From VBAS01 sp964444975 (GTDB taxonomy: Bacteria; Bacteroidota; Bacteroidia; Chitinophagales; Chitinophagaceae): a stretch of 64,000 nucleotides of DNA. Location of the stretch: the NCBI GenBank assembly GCA_964444975.1, contig CAYUJD010000001.1:53946-117945 (forward strand), read 5' to 3'. Made by a program: the position numbers and the translations under genes. Within the stretch, counting starts at the first letter, position 1, and each line of letters opens with the position of its first letter. Under the pieces are notes generated by a model. It did no database searches. It had not been told where the DNA came from and was given only the letters and a program-made list of their open reading frames with translations. Shown piece by piece: positions 33,440-43,208 of the stretch.

Positions 33440-34021
33440 ATGAAAAAAATAAATTGGAAAGCAGGGCTTATTGCTATAATGGGCGCTGTGTTGATAGCCG
33501 GTTGTGCGGCCCCGGCTCATATCGAGAAAGATGAAGATACCAACTTCGGCAAGTATAAATCGTTTACCTGGCTGCATGGCGACAATGCCAAACTGGAAAA
33601 TCAAAGTGATTTGATGGAGACAAAGATTCGCAATGCGGTGACTCAGGAACTGGAAAAAGCCGGCTGGAAAAAAGATAAAAACAAACCCGATGTGTTGCTG
33701 GATTATGATGTGCTGGTGGAGCGGTCAACAAAAGAAAAGAGGGAACCGGTGTACAGCCAGCCGTATAGCCGCCTGGTGTATAATCCGTATACCCGCCGCT
33801 ATACGACAATTTATTACCCATCGCAGTTCCTGGGTTACGAGTCGTACGAAAAAATTATTCAGGAAGGCACCATAACGATTACGATGATTGATGCTAAAAC
33901 GGATAAAGTAGTGTGGCAGGGCTGGACTACCGGTGAAGTAAACAGCCGGAACCTGACCAGCAAGGAGATTCAAAAAGCGGTGGCCGGTATTTTCAAAAAA
34001 TCTGATTTGGTTAAGAAATAA
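33440..34021 (+). CDS. DUF4136 lipoprotein, 193 aa
   Basis: Lipobox AVLIAGC near residue 20 after a short signal sequence marks a lipoprotein. The DUF4136 fold is visible in DEDTNFGKYKSFTW, a long helix region (LMETKIRNAVTQELEKAGW), DVLLDYDVLVE, a Tyr/Arg/Pro-rich loop and the closing strand GTITITMIDAKTDKVVWQGW. The function of the family is unknown. I chose the ATG at 33440; an in-frame TTG two codons earlier is less likely. Confidence 0.88.
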   Translation: MKKINWKAGLIAIMGAVLIAGCAAPAHIEKDEDTNFGKYKSFTWLHGDNAKLENQSDLMETKIRNAVTQELEKAGWKKDKNKPDVLLDYDVLVERSTKEKREPVYSQPYSRLVYNPYTRRYTTIYYPSQFLGYESYEKIIQEGTITITMIDAKTDKVVWQGWTTGEVNSRNLTSKEIQKAVAGIFKKSDLVKK

Positions 34022-34092
34022 TAAGCGATAAGGACGGTTTTGATATGCCCTTCCGGAAAAGCGGGAGGGCATTTTTTTGCACAAAACTTTTT

Positions 34093-34122
34093 TTGCCGGA
34101 AGGGTGTTGAAACCTATCTTTG
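34093..34122 (+). promoter_or_regulatory. Promoter of tRNA-Glu
   Basis: TTG (34093-34095), exactly 19 bp, then TATCTTTG (34115-34122): an ideal Bacteroidota sigma-ABfr promoter (TTG-N19-TAnnTTTG). The tRNA 5' end lies 25 bp downstream. Confidence 0.8.
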
Positions 34123-34146
34123 CCCCCCGATTTTTGGAAGGAAGAC

Positions 34147-34218
34147 GGCCCGTTCGTCTAAGGGCTAGGACACCACCCTTTCACGGTGGTGATACGGGTT
34201 CGAATCCCGTACGGGCTA
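34147..34218 (+). tRNA. tRNA-Glu (anticodon TTC)
   Basis: 72 nt fold into a full cloverleaf. The acceptor stem pairs GGCCCGT with ACGGGCT, with one G-U at the end. The anticodon stem CCACC/GGTGG encloses loop CTTTCAC, and the T arm is ACGGG-TTCGAAT-CCCGT. The discriminator is A and CCA is not encoded. It stands as a single tRNA with its own promoter and terminator. Confidence 0.97.
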
Positions 34219-34226
34219 CACCCAAG

Positions 34227-34264
34227 AGAGTTTCAGGCATTGATTTTCCTGAAACTCTTTTTTG
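34227..34264 (+). terminator. Rho-independent terminator of tRNA-Glu
   Basis: AGAGTTTCAGG (34227-34237) and CCTGAAACTCT (34248-34258) form a perfect 11-bp stem with a 10-nt loop, followed by TTTTTTG. Confidence 0.9.
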
Positions 34265-34356
34265 TTACTGTCATTTTTGTCAGAAAAATTATTTCCATGC
34301 ATTCCGCATGGGAATTGACGCGGCATGAGCCTTACAAATTGTGTTGAAAGCTTTAA

Positions 34357-35184
34357 TTACTCCACCCAATTTCTTAACGTGCCGATGGGATGAATGGTGA
34401 TTTTTATTTCGTCGCCGCATTGTAATGTGAAATCACTGCCGGGTACAATGCCGGTGCCGGTCATGATGAGGCAGCCGTACGGAAAGCTGCATTCGCGGTA
34501 AACAAAAGAAACCAGTTCTTCAAACGTTCTTTTCATCTGGCCAATGGCTACACTGCCTTCAAACACTTGTTTACTATTCCTGTTGATTACAAGGTGAATC
34601 ATACTGTTTTTATCTGGCGGTTTATCTGAAACATAAACACAAGGCCCCAGGGAGGCGCAACCATCATAGGTTTTTGCCTGTGGCAGGTACAAAGGATTTT
34701 CTCCCTCGATACTGCGGCTGCTCATATCGTTGCCGATGGTGTAGCCGATGATTTTTCCGGATGAAGTAACAACGAGAGTCAGCTCCGGCTCCGGCACATC
34801 CCATGTGCTGTCTTTTCTAATTCTTACCGCTGCATTATGACCAACGATGCGTTGGGGATTGGCTTTGAAAAAAACCTCAGGCCGTTCGGCTTCATACACC
34901 CGTGCATAAAAATCGGCGCCGCCTGTGGTTTTGCTTTCTTCCTGCCGTCCCACTTTGCTGCGCTGGTAAGTAACACCGCAGGCCCAAAGTTCCTGCCGGC
35001 TGCCAATGGGGGGCAGGATTTCATTAATCAAACTACTGTCGCCGGGAAGTAATGATGAAATAAGCGCCTTTGTTTTTTGAAAAATTTCATCATTATTGAT
35101 AAACAAATCCCAATCTTCTTTCAGCAAATAGAATTTGGTTTCTTTTTCAATTACGATTCCTGTTTTTGTTTTGTAGAGTTTCAT
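34357..35184 (-). CDS. Fumarylacetoacetate hydrolase family protein, 275 aa
   Basis: FAH-fold enzyme of sugar-acid breakdown. The metal site EPE (VPEPELTLVV) is followed by GYTIGNDMSSRSIEGENPLYLPQAKTYD with the catalytic aspartate/lysine region, and TGTGIVPGSDFTLQCGD near the C-terminus. The ATG at 35184 (MKLYKTKTG) is preferred; the frame is open to 35247 without similarity. It lies 96 bp downstream of an IlvD/Edd dehydratase on the same strand. Such pairs occur in non-phosphorylating pentose or fucose pathways, where the FAH protein acts on 2-keto-3-deoxy- or 2,4-diketo-3-deoxy-sugar acids. The exact substrate cannot be read from the sequence. Confidence 0.85.
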   Translation of the reverse strand: MKLYKTKTGIVIEKETKFYLLKEDWDLFINNDEIFQKTKALISSLLPGDSSLINEILPPIGSRQELWACGVTYQRSKVGRQEESKTTGGADFYARVYEAERPEVFFKANPQRIVGHNAAVRIRKDSTWDVPEPELTLVVTSSGKIIGYTIGNDMSSRSIEGENPLYLPQAKTYDGCASLGPCVYVSDKPPDKNSMIHLVINRNSKQVFEGSVAIGQMKRTFEELVSFVYRECSFPYGCLIMTGTGIVPGSDFTLQCGDEIKITIHPIGTLRNWVE

Positions 35185-35280
35185 TTTTGTTTTAATAAAT
35201 CCGGCCGGGTTAAAGTAGTGATAAATGTCCCCTTTTGCTTTCCGCACAGATTTTTATTATTGTTTCGGCATTTCTGCTTG

Positions 35281-37008
35281 TTAATGCGAATCCCGGGTAA
35301 CGAGTGAACCCGAATTTCCCTGCAGGAAATCCAGGTCGGCTCCTTTATCTGCGCCCATAACATGTTTTATATACAAACTCACATAGCCTCTGCTGGCTGC
35401 AGGTTTTGGCTGAACCCAGTTCCTTCTTCTTTTTTCAAGTTCTTCATCAGAAACATGAAGATGCAGTTTTCTTTGTTCCACATCCAGTTCAATCAAATCG
35501 CCATTCTGCACAAGCGCCAGGTTGCCGCCCACAGCTGATTCAGGCGACACATGCAATACGGCTGTTCCGTATGCCGTGCCGCTCATTCTTCCGTCGCTGA
35601 TGCGCACCATATCCCGGATGCCTTTTTGCAGGATTTTTTTTGGCAAAGCCATATTGCCCACTTCGGGCATGCCGGGATAGCCCACCGGGCCCACATACTT
35701 CAAAACCATCACACAGGTTTCATCAATGTCGAGATCAGGATCATCCACCCGTGCATGATAATCTTCAATGCTTTCGAACACCACAGCCCGGCCTTTGTGT
35801 TTCATCAGTGCAGGCGTGGCTGCTGATGGTTTTATCACGGCGCCGTTTTCTGCCAGGTTGCCTTTTACCACTACGCAGCCGGCTTCGGGTATTAAAGGCT
35901 TATTGTACGTGGCGATCACGTCATGGTTAAAGCAATCGGTGTTGCCTTTTATGTTTTCGTGGTGATTTTTACCGGTTACCGTTGTTACATTTTTGTGCAG
36001 CTGGTCTTTTAATTCATTTAAGATTACAGGCAGGCCGCCGGCGTAATAAAAATCTTCCATTAAATATTTTCCTGAGGGCATCAGGTTCAGCAGCAGCGGA
36101 ATCTTGCTGCCGATTGTATCAAAATCCTCCAGCTTTAAATCAACCCCGATACGGCCGGCAATAGCAGTTAAATGAATGATGAAATTGGAAGAACCGCCCA
36201 CGGCGGCATTTACTATAATGGCGTTTTCAAATGCCTCACGGGTGAGAATTTTATCAATAGTTAAATTTTCTTTTACCATTTCCACAATTCTTCTGCCGCT
36301 GAGTTGTGCCAAAACTTTTTTGCGTGAATCGGCTGCGGGAATAGCGGCTGCGCCGGATAAGGTTAATCCCAACGATTCCACCATACAGGCCATGGTGCTG
36401 GCCGTGCCCATCGTCATGCAATGGCCTATGCTGCGGCTCATGCAGCTTTCGGCGTATTCACATTCTTCCTGTGTCATCTTCCCGGTTTTCATGTCTTCAT
36501 CAAACTTCCACACATGCGTGCCGGAACCGATTGTTTGTCCACGGTATCGTCCGTTGAGCATCGGCCCGCCGGGAACGACGATGGTGGGCAAACCCACACT
36601 GGCGGCGCCCATTACAATGGAAGGTGTTGTTTTATCACAGCCGGTAAGCAGTACAACGCCATCCATCGGGTTGCCGCGAATGGATTCTTCTGCATCCATG
36701 CTGGCCAGGTTGCGAAAGAGCATGGCAGTTGGCTTCAGCATTGTTTCTCCTAAACTCATCACCGGGAATTCCAGCGGGAACCCACCGGCCTGCAGCACAC
36801 CTTTTTTTACGCTTTCGGCCAGGTCCCTGAAATGTGCGTTGCAGGGAGTGAGTTCGCTGAACGTATTGCAAATGCCGATGACCGGGCGGCCATCAAACAT
36901 GTCTGAAGGAATGCCCTGGTTCCTCATCCAGCTCCTGTAAATAATCCCATCCTTGTCTTTGCGGCCAAACCAGTCATGACTGCGTAGTTTCTGTAGTTCT
37001 TTCTTCAT
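35281..37008 (-). CDS. IlvD/Edd-family sugar-acid dehydratase (arabinonate/xylonate type), 575 aa
   Basis: Fe-S dehydratase that removes water from aldonic acids to give 2-keto-3-deoxy acids. The start MKKELQKLRSHDWFGRKDKDG and the WMRNQG motif are typical of L-arabinonate/D-xylonate dehydratases rather than of IlvD itself. Cluster cysteines lie in GICNTFSELTPCN, LLTGCDKTTPS and IGHCMTMGTASTMAC. RISDGRMSGTAYGTAVLHVSPE matches the C-terminal signature. It is cotranscribed with the FAH gene downstream. Dehydration of an aldonate fed by the lactonases of this region is the most plausible role; the specific sugar is inferred only. Confidence 0.88.
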   Translation of the reverse strand: MKKELQKLRSHDWFGRKDKDGIIYRSWMRNQGIPSDMFDGRPVIGICNTFSELTPCNAHFRDLAESVKKGVLQAGGFPLEFPVMSLGETMLKPTAMLFRNLASMDAEESIRGNPMDGVVLLTGCDKTTPSIVMGAASVGLPTIVVPGGPMLNGRYRGQTIGSGTHVWKFDEDMKTGKMTQEECEYAESCMSRSIGHCMTMGTASTMACMVESLGLTLSGAAAIPAADSRKKVLAQLSGRRIVEMVKENLTIDKILTREAFENAIIVNAAVGGSSNFIIHLTAIAGRIGVDLKLEDFDTIGSKIPLLLNLMPSGKYLMEDFYYAGGLPVILNELKDQLHKNVTTVTGKNHHENIKGNTDCFNHDVIATYNKPLIPEAGCVVVKGNLAENGAVIKPSAATPALMKHKGRAVVFESIEDYHARVDDPDLDIDETCVMVLKYVGPVGYPGMPEVGNMALPKKILQKGIRDMVRISDGRMSGTAYGTAVLHVSPESAVGGNLALVQNGDLIELDVEQRKLHLHVSDEELEKRRRNWVQPKPAASRGYVSLYIKHVMGADKGADLDFLQGNSGSLVTRDSH

Positions 37009-37178
37009 ATATTCAATTTACTAATACTCGCGGCAAACTAAAGTAACTGCCGGCATTTTATTTCTCATTGGGTTATCAGCCCTATTTTTTTAACTGTTTG
37101 CAATTATGGAAAGTTATAGGTATAGATACCAATTCTCTCTCAATATAAATTTTGAGGTTCATTTATTTGCTTTATGAA

Positions 37179-37210
37179 TCAAAAACCCTTGTAGAAACAA
37201 AGGTTTTTGA
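37179..37210 (-). terminator. Hairpin downstream of the SusC/SusD operon
   Basis: TCAAAAACCCTTG and CAAAGGTTTTTGA pair around TAGAAA with one mismatch (13 positions). It lies about 100 bp after the SusD stop, in a 302-bp gap that otherwise holds no gene. Confidence 0.55.
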
Positions 37211-37310
37211 CTGAAAAGAAAACTGCTATATGTCTGCTCAAATAGAGTCTTTAGTATGAGTTTTACATGATTACTGTTTTTTCAGAAGGTACCCTGATCA
37301 ATAAGTCAGT

Positions 37311-38873
37311 TTAATTATCCCAAAACACTTTTGATGTTAATTTATCACCACTGATTGCTGTAGCTGCCGCTGTGTAGTTGGCTCCGTTAGCAGAAGCCTC
37401 TACATCGGGATAGGATAACCTTCTTGCAAACCCCCCCCCCAGATTATTATTAAACAGGTTGGGGCTTAAGGCAGGAAATCCGCTTCTCCTGAAATTGGCA
37501 AATGCTTCAGTTCCATTTCGAATGTTCACTATCCAGTATTGCGTGTTAATCAGCCTGAGCGCATCGGCCGGTGTGTAGGCCACATCGGGTTCAGCAAGAT
37601 AGGCCGATACCTCAGCGCTGGTAATGGTAGTAGTTCCCGGGTACAGGGAATAAACAGCCATATCTGCTGTAATAGCATTTTCATAATGGGTTTTGGCTGT
37701 GGCATCACCTCCGGAGATCCAACCCCTTTTAGCTGCCTCGGCGAGTAATAAAGCTGTTTGTGCATACGTAACATAAAAGTCAGGAGCTGCGGGAGATGCA
37801 ATTCTCCAGATATTAAATTGAGAATAGTTGAGTCCTGTGCCTCTTGTTCCCCGGTAAGGAGCGCCGGCTGCAATCTGCACATTCGTTACCCCGATAGGAA
37901 CGCCAAACTGATTGGCAAGAACAACATCGGGATTAACGTCGCCCACTACATTACCGGGATCTGCAAAATTTGCAATGATGTTTCTTGCTCTGGGATCATT
38001 CGTTGATTTCAGTTGATTAACAAAAGGCTCCGCTGCATAGTTGAAAGCAGAAAAGTTGCGCAGGTTATTATTCGTTGCCTGCACATACAATGTTCCGTCA
38101 TATTTAACGAAGGCATTATCGGCATTGGAAGTCATCACACCGCCGGTAAATGCTTCTGAAACTATTGATTGGGCTTTTGAGGCATTCAATTTTGAATAGC
38201 GCATACCCAGCCTCAGCAGTAATGAATAGCCTAACTTTTTCCATTTAGCTACCTGCTCTGATGCAGTAGATGTCTTAGTGGTTGCATGTGCTTTTGCTCC
38301 ATAGAAAAGGTCAGCAGAAACATAATCTCCTGACGGATTAAGTGCGGCCGTGGCCTCTTTGAGTTCTTTATACAAATCGTCATAGATAGCGGCATCATCA
38401 TCATATTTGGGATAAAAGATGCCATCACTTACGGCTTTGCCTGCTTCAGAATAGGGAACATCGGCATAAGCATCTACTAGACCCATAAAGACCTGTGCTT
38501 TCCATATCCTGATCATGCTCAGCAAATTGACCCTGGAAGCATCATTTCCCACAAGGTTCAAAGCCTGAATCAGGTTTCTGACAACAGATGGATAAGACTG
38601 GTTCCACTTTGGCGTGCTGAGGTCATCAATATCTGCATTAAAATTAAACCCCAGTGTTGCGCCCTGGTTGTAAGGGTTTACAAATTGCTGTACAATGGTA
38701 TGTTCGGCTTCCCATGTTCCCAAGTGATTCCGTTGTGCCCCTGCAAACAAAAGTGCAGGGTCAACCGTTGTTATCGCATACGGGTTAGTATTTACTTCTA
38801 CAAAGTCCTTATCACATCCCGTAAAAAATGGGATGGCGCCAATAAGGAGAAGTCCTTTGATTATTTTTATCAT
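37311..38873 (-). CDS. SusD/RagB-type nutrient-binding outer-membrane lipoprotein, 520 aa
   Basis: Surface lipoprotein that hands glycans to its SusC partner. Lipobox FFTGC near residue 19, then the SusD-like (SusD_2-type) helical repeats: NPYAITTVDPALLFAGA, a TPR-like region with MIRIWKAQVFMGLVDAYADVPYSEA, and the C-terminal KFWDN-type end (SKVFWDN). A run of ten C on the plus strand (37431-37440) codes Gly-Gly-Gly near the C-terminus (NNNLGGGFARR); slippage there would change the reading frame for the last 35-40 residues. It starts 4 bp after the SusC stop, so the two are cotranslated as usual. Confidence 0.9.
   Translation of the reverse strand: MIKIIKGLLLIGAIPFFTGCDKDFVEVNTNPYAITTVDPALLFAGAQRNHLGTWEAEHTIVQQFVNPYNQGATLGFNFNADIDDLSTPKWNQSYPSVVRNLIQALNLVGNDASRVNLLSMIRIWKAQVFMGLVDAYADVPYSEAGKAVSDGIFYPKYDDDAAIYDDLYKELKEATAALNPSGDYVSADLFYGAKAHATTKTSTASEQVAKWKKLGYSLLLRLGMRYSKLNASKAQSIVSEAFTGGVMTSNADNAFVKYDGTLYVQATNNNLRNFSAFNYAAEPFVNQLKSTNDPRARNIIANFADPGNVVGDVNPDVVLANQFGVPIGVTNVQIAAGAPYRGTRGTGLNYSQFNIWRIASPAAPDFYVTYAQTALLLAEAAKRGWISGGDATAKTHYENAITADMAVYSLYPGTTTITSAEVSAYLAEPDVAYTPADALRLINTQYWIVNIRNGTEAFANFRRSGFPALSPNLFNNNLGGGFARRLSYPDVEASANGANYTAAATAISGDKLTSKVFWDN
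37431..37440. repeat. C10 homopolymer tract inside the SusD-like gene
   Basis: Ten consecutive C (G on the coding strand) within codons for three glycines. Tracts of this length are typical slipped-strand sites and also typical sequencing error sites. The frame is intact at ten. Confidence 0.9.
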
Positions 38874-38877
38874 ATAG

Positions 38878-41800
38878 CTAGAATTTTATATTTAAAGTAA
38901 AATTGAAATTTCGTGTTGTGGGCAATGAGGAATTTTCGTAGCCCGCCCTGAAGTCACCGGAGGATTGAATGGCTTCCGGATCCAGGCCTGGAATATCTTT
39001 ATGGAGAATGGCCACATTGCGGCAAGCAGCCGATAATACCAGCCCCTTTACAAAATTCAGCCTGGGCTTTTTGTTTACCAGTTTGATAAAGTCATATGAT
39101 ACTGACACATTTCTCAGTTTCACAAAATCTGACTTGAATGTGAATGGATCTCCGATCTGAAGGTTCCTATAGTCCGTATAATGTGCCTGTAGATTTGCAA
39201 TTGGTATAACGGTAGTGTTGGGCAAACCGGTGCTTTCATACTCAGCGGGAATTAACAACCCCCCATCCCGGCCTTCCAGCGACAATTTGGAATGTCCCTG
39301 GCGGGTCATATTCAGCAGGGTAGAACTTAACACAGTGCCGCCAAACTTATAGTCAATGTGTATGCCTATACTGAGGTTTTTAAATGTGATCGTGTTATTC
39401 CAGCCACCTGTAAACTTGGGAATTGAACTGCCAACCGGAAAGAAACCGTTACCCACCGGTCCACCGGTTGATGCAAGCATACGACCCTGGTTGTTGACTA
39501 CCACCCCCCCCTTGGCATTTCTCCTGTATGTACGGGTGTAAAGCTGGTTCATGGCAAGGCCTTCTGTATATCTTAATTCACCAAGAAATTCGTTACCGGT
39601 TCCATTAAAGTAAATTAACAGCAGTGTTCCGGTCTCATTTCCAACATCGAGTACCTTTGTTTTGAGGTATGCATTATTCCAGGAGGTAGTCCAGCCGAAA
39701 TTACGCTTTTGAATAGCCTTCACTTCTATCAGGTTTTCAAGCCCGCTATTTTTCAGTGAAGCTTTATTTTGTTGTGAGGCATTATAACCGGATGCGTTAG
39801 ACAATACAACATTTAATATCTGATCGGTTGTTACTTTATCGAAGGCAGCAATATCAAGCAACACTCTGTTCTTGAAAATTCGCAATTCAATACCAACTTC
39901 TTTTTCTGTGATTGTAAAAGGCTGCAGGAATGGATTCGGGGCATTAGCGCCGGCAACACCTGCTAAAGTTTGGCCATTAAACTGATTTTGATTGATTGCG
40001 TAAGTCAAATTGCCATCAAATGGGTTCACACCATTTGCGCTACCTACTTTTGCCCAGGAAGCTCTCAGTTTGCCATAGTTCAACCAGGTCTGATTTTTCA
40101 GTAATTCTGAGAAAATAAAGCTACCGGATACAGATGGATAGAACTTGCTGTTTTTGGCAGGATTCAAAACGGTAAACCAGTCGTTTCTGCCTGAAAAATT
40201 CAGGAATAGAAGATCTTTGTAACCCAGCTCAGCCCAGCCATATAGCGAATTGATGCGGCTTCTGGAAAAACCATAACCCTGGGTCCGCACGGTTCCATTT
40301 GCAATGGAATAAAGATTCGGTACGGTGAAATTGGAAGAACCCTGTTCATTTCTTTGCCATTGTGTCCGTAGTGTATTACCGCCAAAGCTGGCATCAATAG
40401 TAAAATCCTTGATCTTATGATTGGTGCCGATCAGGAAGTCAGCATTGATATCCGTGGTCGCATCCTGTCTTATATTATAGGATCCCCTGTACGTATTGTC
40501 CCCGTTAAATAATGTTGTGGCGCCGGAACCATTCAGTACATTCCATTCCAGGAAACTGTTGCTGCGATCAAGATTGAACCTGCCTTGTGCATACAGCCAT
40601 TTTGTAATGTCATAACGCAATGTAGCAGTTCCTAGCAAGCGATTCCTGTCATCTTTGAAAAACTGTTTCTTCTGCAATTGGAAAAAAGGATTATTGATAG
40701 TGCCAAGAAATCCATTGGTTCTGAATTCAGCCCCTGTAACAGGATCAATAGCATGATCCCTGTAGGCTTCCAGCGGTACTGAGATAGCCATCCTTGTGAA
40801 GAAGTTAACAGCGCCTTCACCCTGCGTACCAATTTGCGGAGGATTAATGTAGTCTTCGTCAGCATAGTTAATGTTGAGAATCAGTTTGAGCTTTGTGATG
40901 ATGTCATGCGTTATCCCCAGGTTGAAAATTCTTCTTTTGTATTCATTGGTAGGCTGGATACCCCGAGAATCGGTGTTGGAGATAGATGCCCTGAAGCTTC
41001 CATTGGCGCCACCGCCCGACAATCCTACCGTATTAGTAAAATTTGTTCCAGTTTGCAAAAAATCAAAAAGCTGGTAAGGATAAGCAGAATAAGGTCTAAG
41101 GACCCCGTCGAAATTAATGGTTGGTACGCCATCCAGTTTCTCGCCCCAGCCAAACTGGCCATTACCTTGTGCAGCTCCCTGTGTGGTGAACCGTGCGCCT
41201 GCCAGGCCTTGTCCGTATTCAGTCTGCGTTATTTCATCAAAAAAATTCATGGCCCTGGAAATAGTATAGCTTGAAGTGATTTCCACACCGATGCCTTTGT
41301 TCTTCTGGCCGGATTTAGTGGTAATGATGATCGCACCGTTGGCTGCTCTGGCGCCATATATGGCCGCAGCTGTAGCTCCTTTCAGCACGGTCATGCTTTC
41401 AATATCATCCGGGTTAATGTTTTGCAGGTTATCACCACGGTCGCGCTGGGCAATCTGGCCGTTTCCGTTTGCACCCCTTGCATCCTGGTCTATAGGGAGA
41501 CCATTGATTACAAGTAGTGGCGCATTGTTGGCTCCGGCAAATGCGGCCTGTCCGCGAAGGCGGATCTGAGTGCTGGCGCCGGCACCGGCAGCAGGTGGAG
41601 TAATGTTAAGCCCGGCCACTTTTCCTTCCAGCGATTCCATTATATTGGTGGTTCGCTGGGTAACGAGTTCATTAGTATTAACAGAAGTTGTGGCATAGCC
41701 CAGTTTTTTGTACTGCCGTTTTACACCCAGTGCCGTCACCACCACTTCATCCAGGCCGGTTCCCTCTTTTTTTTCCAATTCTACGGTAATAGTTGTCCGG

Positions 41801-42081
41801 TTGTTGAGTGGTATTTCCAGTGTCAAGAAACTAATATGGCTAATGACCAGTACCGCGTTGCCACCGGCATTGATTGTAAATCTGCCTTCGCTATTAGTCA
41901 TCGTGGCATTCTTGGTGCCCTTTACTGTTACCGACGCATCTGCAACCGGTTTTTTTTCATCATCGAATACCATCCCGGTAACCTGTTGTGCACGGACTGA
42001 AGCAGAAACTAGGGTGAGAAATAGCAGCAGGCAGGCAAGTCTGCCAAAACCCGTTTTGGCGGGTCGTTGATTTTCCTTCAT
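38878..42081 (-). CDS. SusC/RagA TonB-linked outer-membrane transporter, 1067 aa
   Basis: TonB-dependent importer of oligosaccharides. Signal peptide to about residue 32 (SVRAQ), CarboxypepD-regulatory domain (VTGMVFDDEKKPVADASVTVKGT, about 33-115), the plug with LDEVVVTALG, LRGQAAF, NINPDDIESMTVLKGATAAAIYGARAANGAI (about 120-255), then the 22-strand barrel ending in RNFNFTLNIKF. A C8 tract at 39504-39511 lies in the barrel-coding part. It leads the SusCD operon and is divergent from the AraC regulator at 42275, so the 193-bp gap holds both promoters; it includes the palindrome ATACTAAAGTAT. Confidence 0.95.
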   Translation of the reverse strand: MKENQRPAKTGFGRLACLLLFLTLVSASVRAQQVTGMVFDDEKKPVADASVTVKGTKNATMTNSEGRFTINAGGNAVLVISHISFLTLEIPLNNRTTITVELEKKEGTGLDEVVVTALGVKRQYKKLGYATTSVNTNELVTQRTTNIMESLEGKVAGLNITPPAAGAGASTQIRLRGQAAFAGANNAPLLVINGLPIDQDARGANGNGQIAQRDRGDNLQNINPDDIESMTVLKGATAAAIYGARAANGAIIITTKSGQKNKGIGVEITSSYTISRAMNFFDEITQTEYGQGLAGARFTTQGAAQGNGQFGWGEKLDGVPTINFDGVLRPYSAYPYQLFDFLQTGTNFTNTVGLSGGGANGSFRASISNTDSRGIQPTNEYKRRIFNLGITHDIITKLKLILNINYADEDYINPPQIGTQGEGAVNFFTRMAISVPLEAYRDHAIDPVTGAEFRTNGFLGTINNPFFQLQKKQFFKDDRNRLLGTATLRYDITKWLYAQGRFNLDRSNSFLEWNVLNGSGATTLFNGDNTYRGSYNIRQDATTDINADFLIGTNHKIKDFTIDASFGGNTLRTQWQRNEQGSSNFTVPNLYSIANGTVRTQGYGFSRSRINSLYGWAELGYKDLLFLNFSGRNDWFTVLNPAKNSKFYPSVSGSFIFSELLKNQTWLNYGKLRASWAKVGSANGVNPFDGNLTYAINQNQFNGQTLAGVAGANAPNPFLQPFTITEKEVGIELRIFKNRVLLDIAAFDKVTTDQILNVVLSNASGYNASQQNKASLKNSGLENLIEVKAIQKRNFGWTTSWNNAYLKTKVLDVGNETGTLLLIYFNGTGNEFLGELRYTEGLAMNQLYTRTYRRNAKGGVVVNNQGRMLASTGGPVGNGFFPVGSSIPKFTGGWNNTITFKNLSIGIHIDYKFGGTVLSSTLLNMTRQGHSKLSLEGRDGGLLIPAEYESTGLPNTTVIPIANLQAHYTDYRNLQIGDPFTFKSDFVKLRNVSVSYDFIKLVNKKPRLNFVKGLVLSAACRNVAILHKDIPGLDPEAIQSSGDFRAGYENSSLPTTRNFNFTLNIKF

Positions 42082-42274
42082 AAACTAAATCGTTTTGATA
42101 AATGAATAATTCCAGAGATAACAGAACCTTTCCCTGGGTTTACACAATCCGTATACTAAAGTATTGGGGTTGTAAATGATAATCTTCCAATAAAGAACTT
42201 TGTTGAATTTTGTAAATTCAGTTGGCAGAAATTCCCTTTCTTTATACAGGCCGAATCAGTAAGCAACGATTGCG

Positions 42275-43198
42275 ATGAAAGGCTCATTAACTGTTTGTTC
42301 CGGATTGTATATGAATCAATTTGTACTTTGTAATAAAACAGCGTTAGAGCTTCGCTTATTTCAACATATCATAGAAATTGGTGCTGTAAAAAATCCTGCT
42401 ATCCGGCTGAATGGTTTCCCTTGCGGTGCAAAGCAGGGATTAAGAATTTACTATGTCCATGACGGCAAGTTTGAATGGGCCATTAGTCAGCGCTCATTTG
42501 TCTTTTACCCTGGCGATGCGGCATTGGTGTTACCGCAAGAGTCTTTTGGAAATAAAGGTAATGTACTGGAGATAGGTTCTTTTTTCTGGATACATATTAA
42601 GATGGACAGGAACGAAAGAGGGGAATTCGTAACCGGTTCCTGGAGCAATTTGTCGGATAAGGAAAGCCACACCGTAAGCAAGGTGCTGCAATCAGATCAT
42701 TCACCCGTGCTTCAAAAATTCCACGAAATCGGCAGCATTTTCAAAACCATTCAGGCCGAATTATTCACACAGGAGATAGGATACCAAGCGAGAGTAAATC
42801 ATTTGCTGGATGAGATATTTATCCAGATAGCACGGTATTTTACCCGCATCTCTAATCCGGGCAGAGATTTTCCGGGAACCTTCATGAATCTGGAGCAGGA
42901 ACTTCGCCGCAACCTGTCTCATCAATGGACAGTGGAAGAAATGGCCGCACTGGTGGGTTTAGGCACTACGCTTTTTAATGAGAAAGTGAAAAGCTATTCT
43001 GGTTTTTCACCACTCAGCTACCTGATCAACATCCGTATATCTGAAGCTATTAAGCTGTTAAAGCAGCCAGGCATCAGCCTTACCGACATTGCCCTGGAAA
43101 CCGGTTTTTATTCATCTCAACATTTTTCCACCACTTTTAAAAAACTGACGGGGTATACACCCAGCCAGTTCAGGAAAAACCATTTACGAACAAAATAA
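42275..43198 (+). CDS. AraC-family transcriptional regulator, 307 aa
   Basis: N-terminal sugar-binding cupin-like region (about 20-150, with AIRLNGFPCGAKQGLRIYYVHDGKFEWA) and a C-terminal double helix-turn-helix (about 205-300: WTVEEMAALVGLGTTLFNEKVKSYSGFSPLSYL and TDIALETGFYSSQHFSTTFKKLTGYTPSQFRK). It is divergent from SusC and directly precedes the sugar kinase by 10 bp. It probably activates the SusCD operon and the downstream sugar genes. A second ATG at codon 13 is an alternative start. Confidence 0.88.
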   Translation: MKGSLTVCSGLYMNQFVLCNKTALELRLFQHIIEIGAVKNPAIRLNGFPCGAKQGLRIYYVHDGKFEWAISQRSFVFYPGDAALVLPQESFGNKGNVLEIGSFFWIHIKMDRNERGEFVTGSWSNLSDKESHTVSKVLQSDHSPVLQKFHEIGSIFKTIQAELFTQEIGYQARVNHLLDEIFIQIARYFTRISNPGRDFPGTFMNLEQELRRNLSHQWTVEEMAALVGLGTTLFNEKVKSYSGFSPLSYLINIRISEAIKLLKQPGISLTDIALETGFYSSQHFSTTFKKLTGYTPSQFRKNHLRTK

Positions 43199-43208
43199 AA
43201 GGGATATT

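Noticed and set aside
42152..42163. Palindrome ATACTAAAGTAT as the AraC operator
   Set aside because: It is a plausible site between the divergent genes, but one short copy alone gives no support; AraC proteins usually bind direct repeats.
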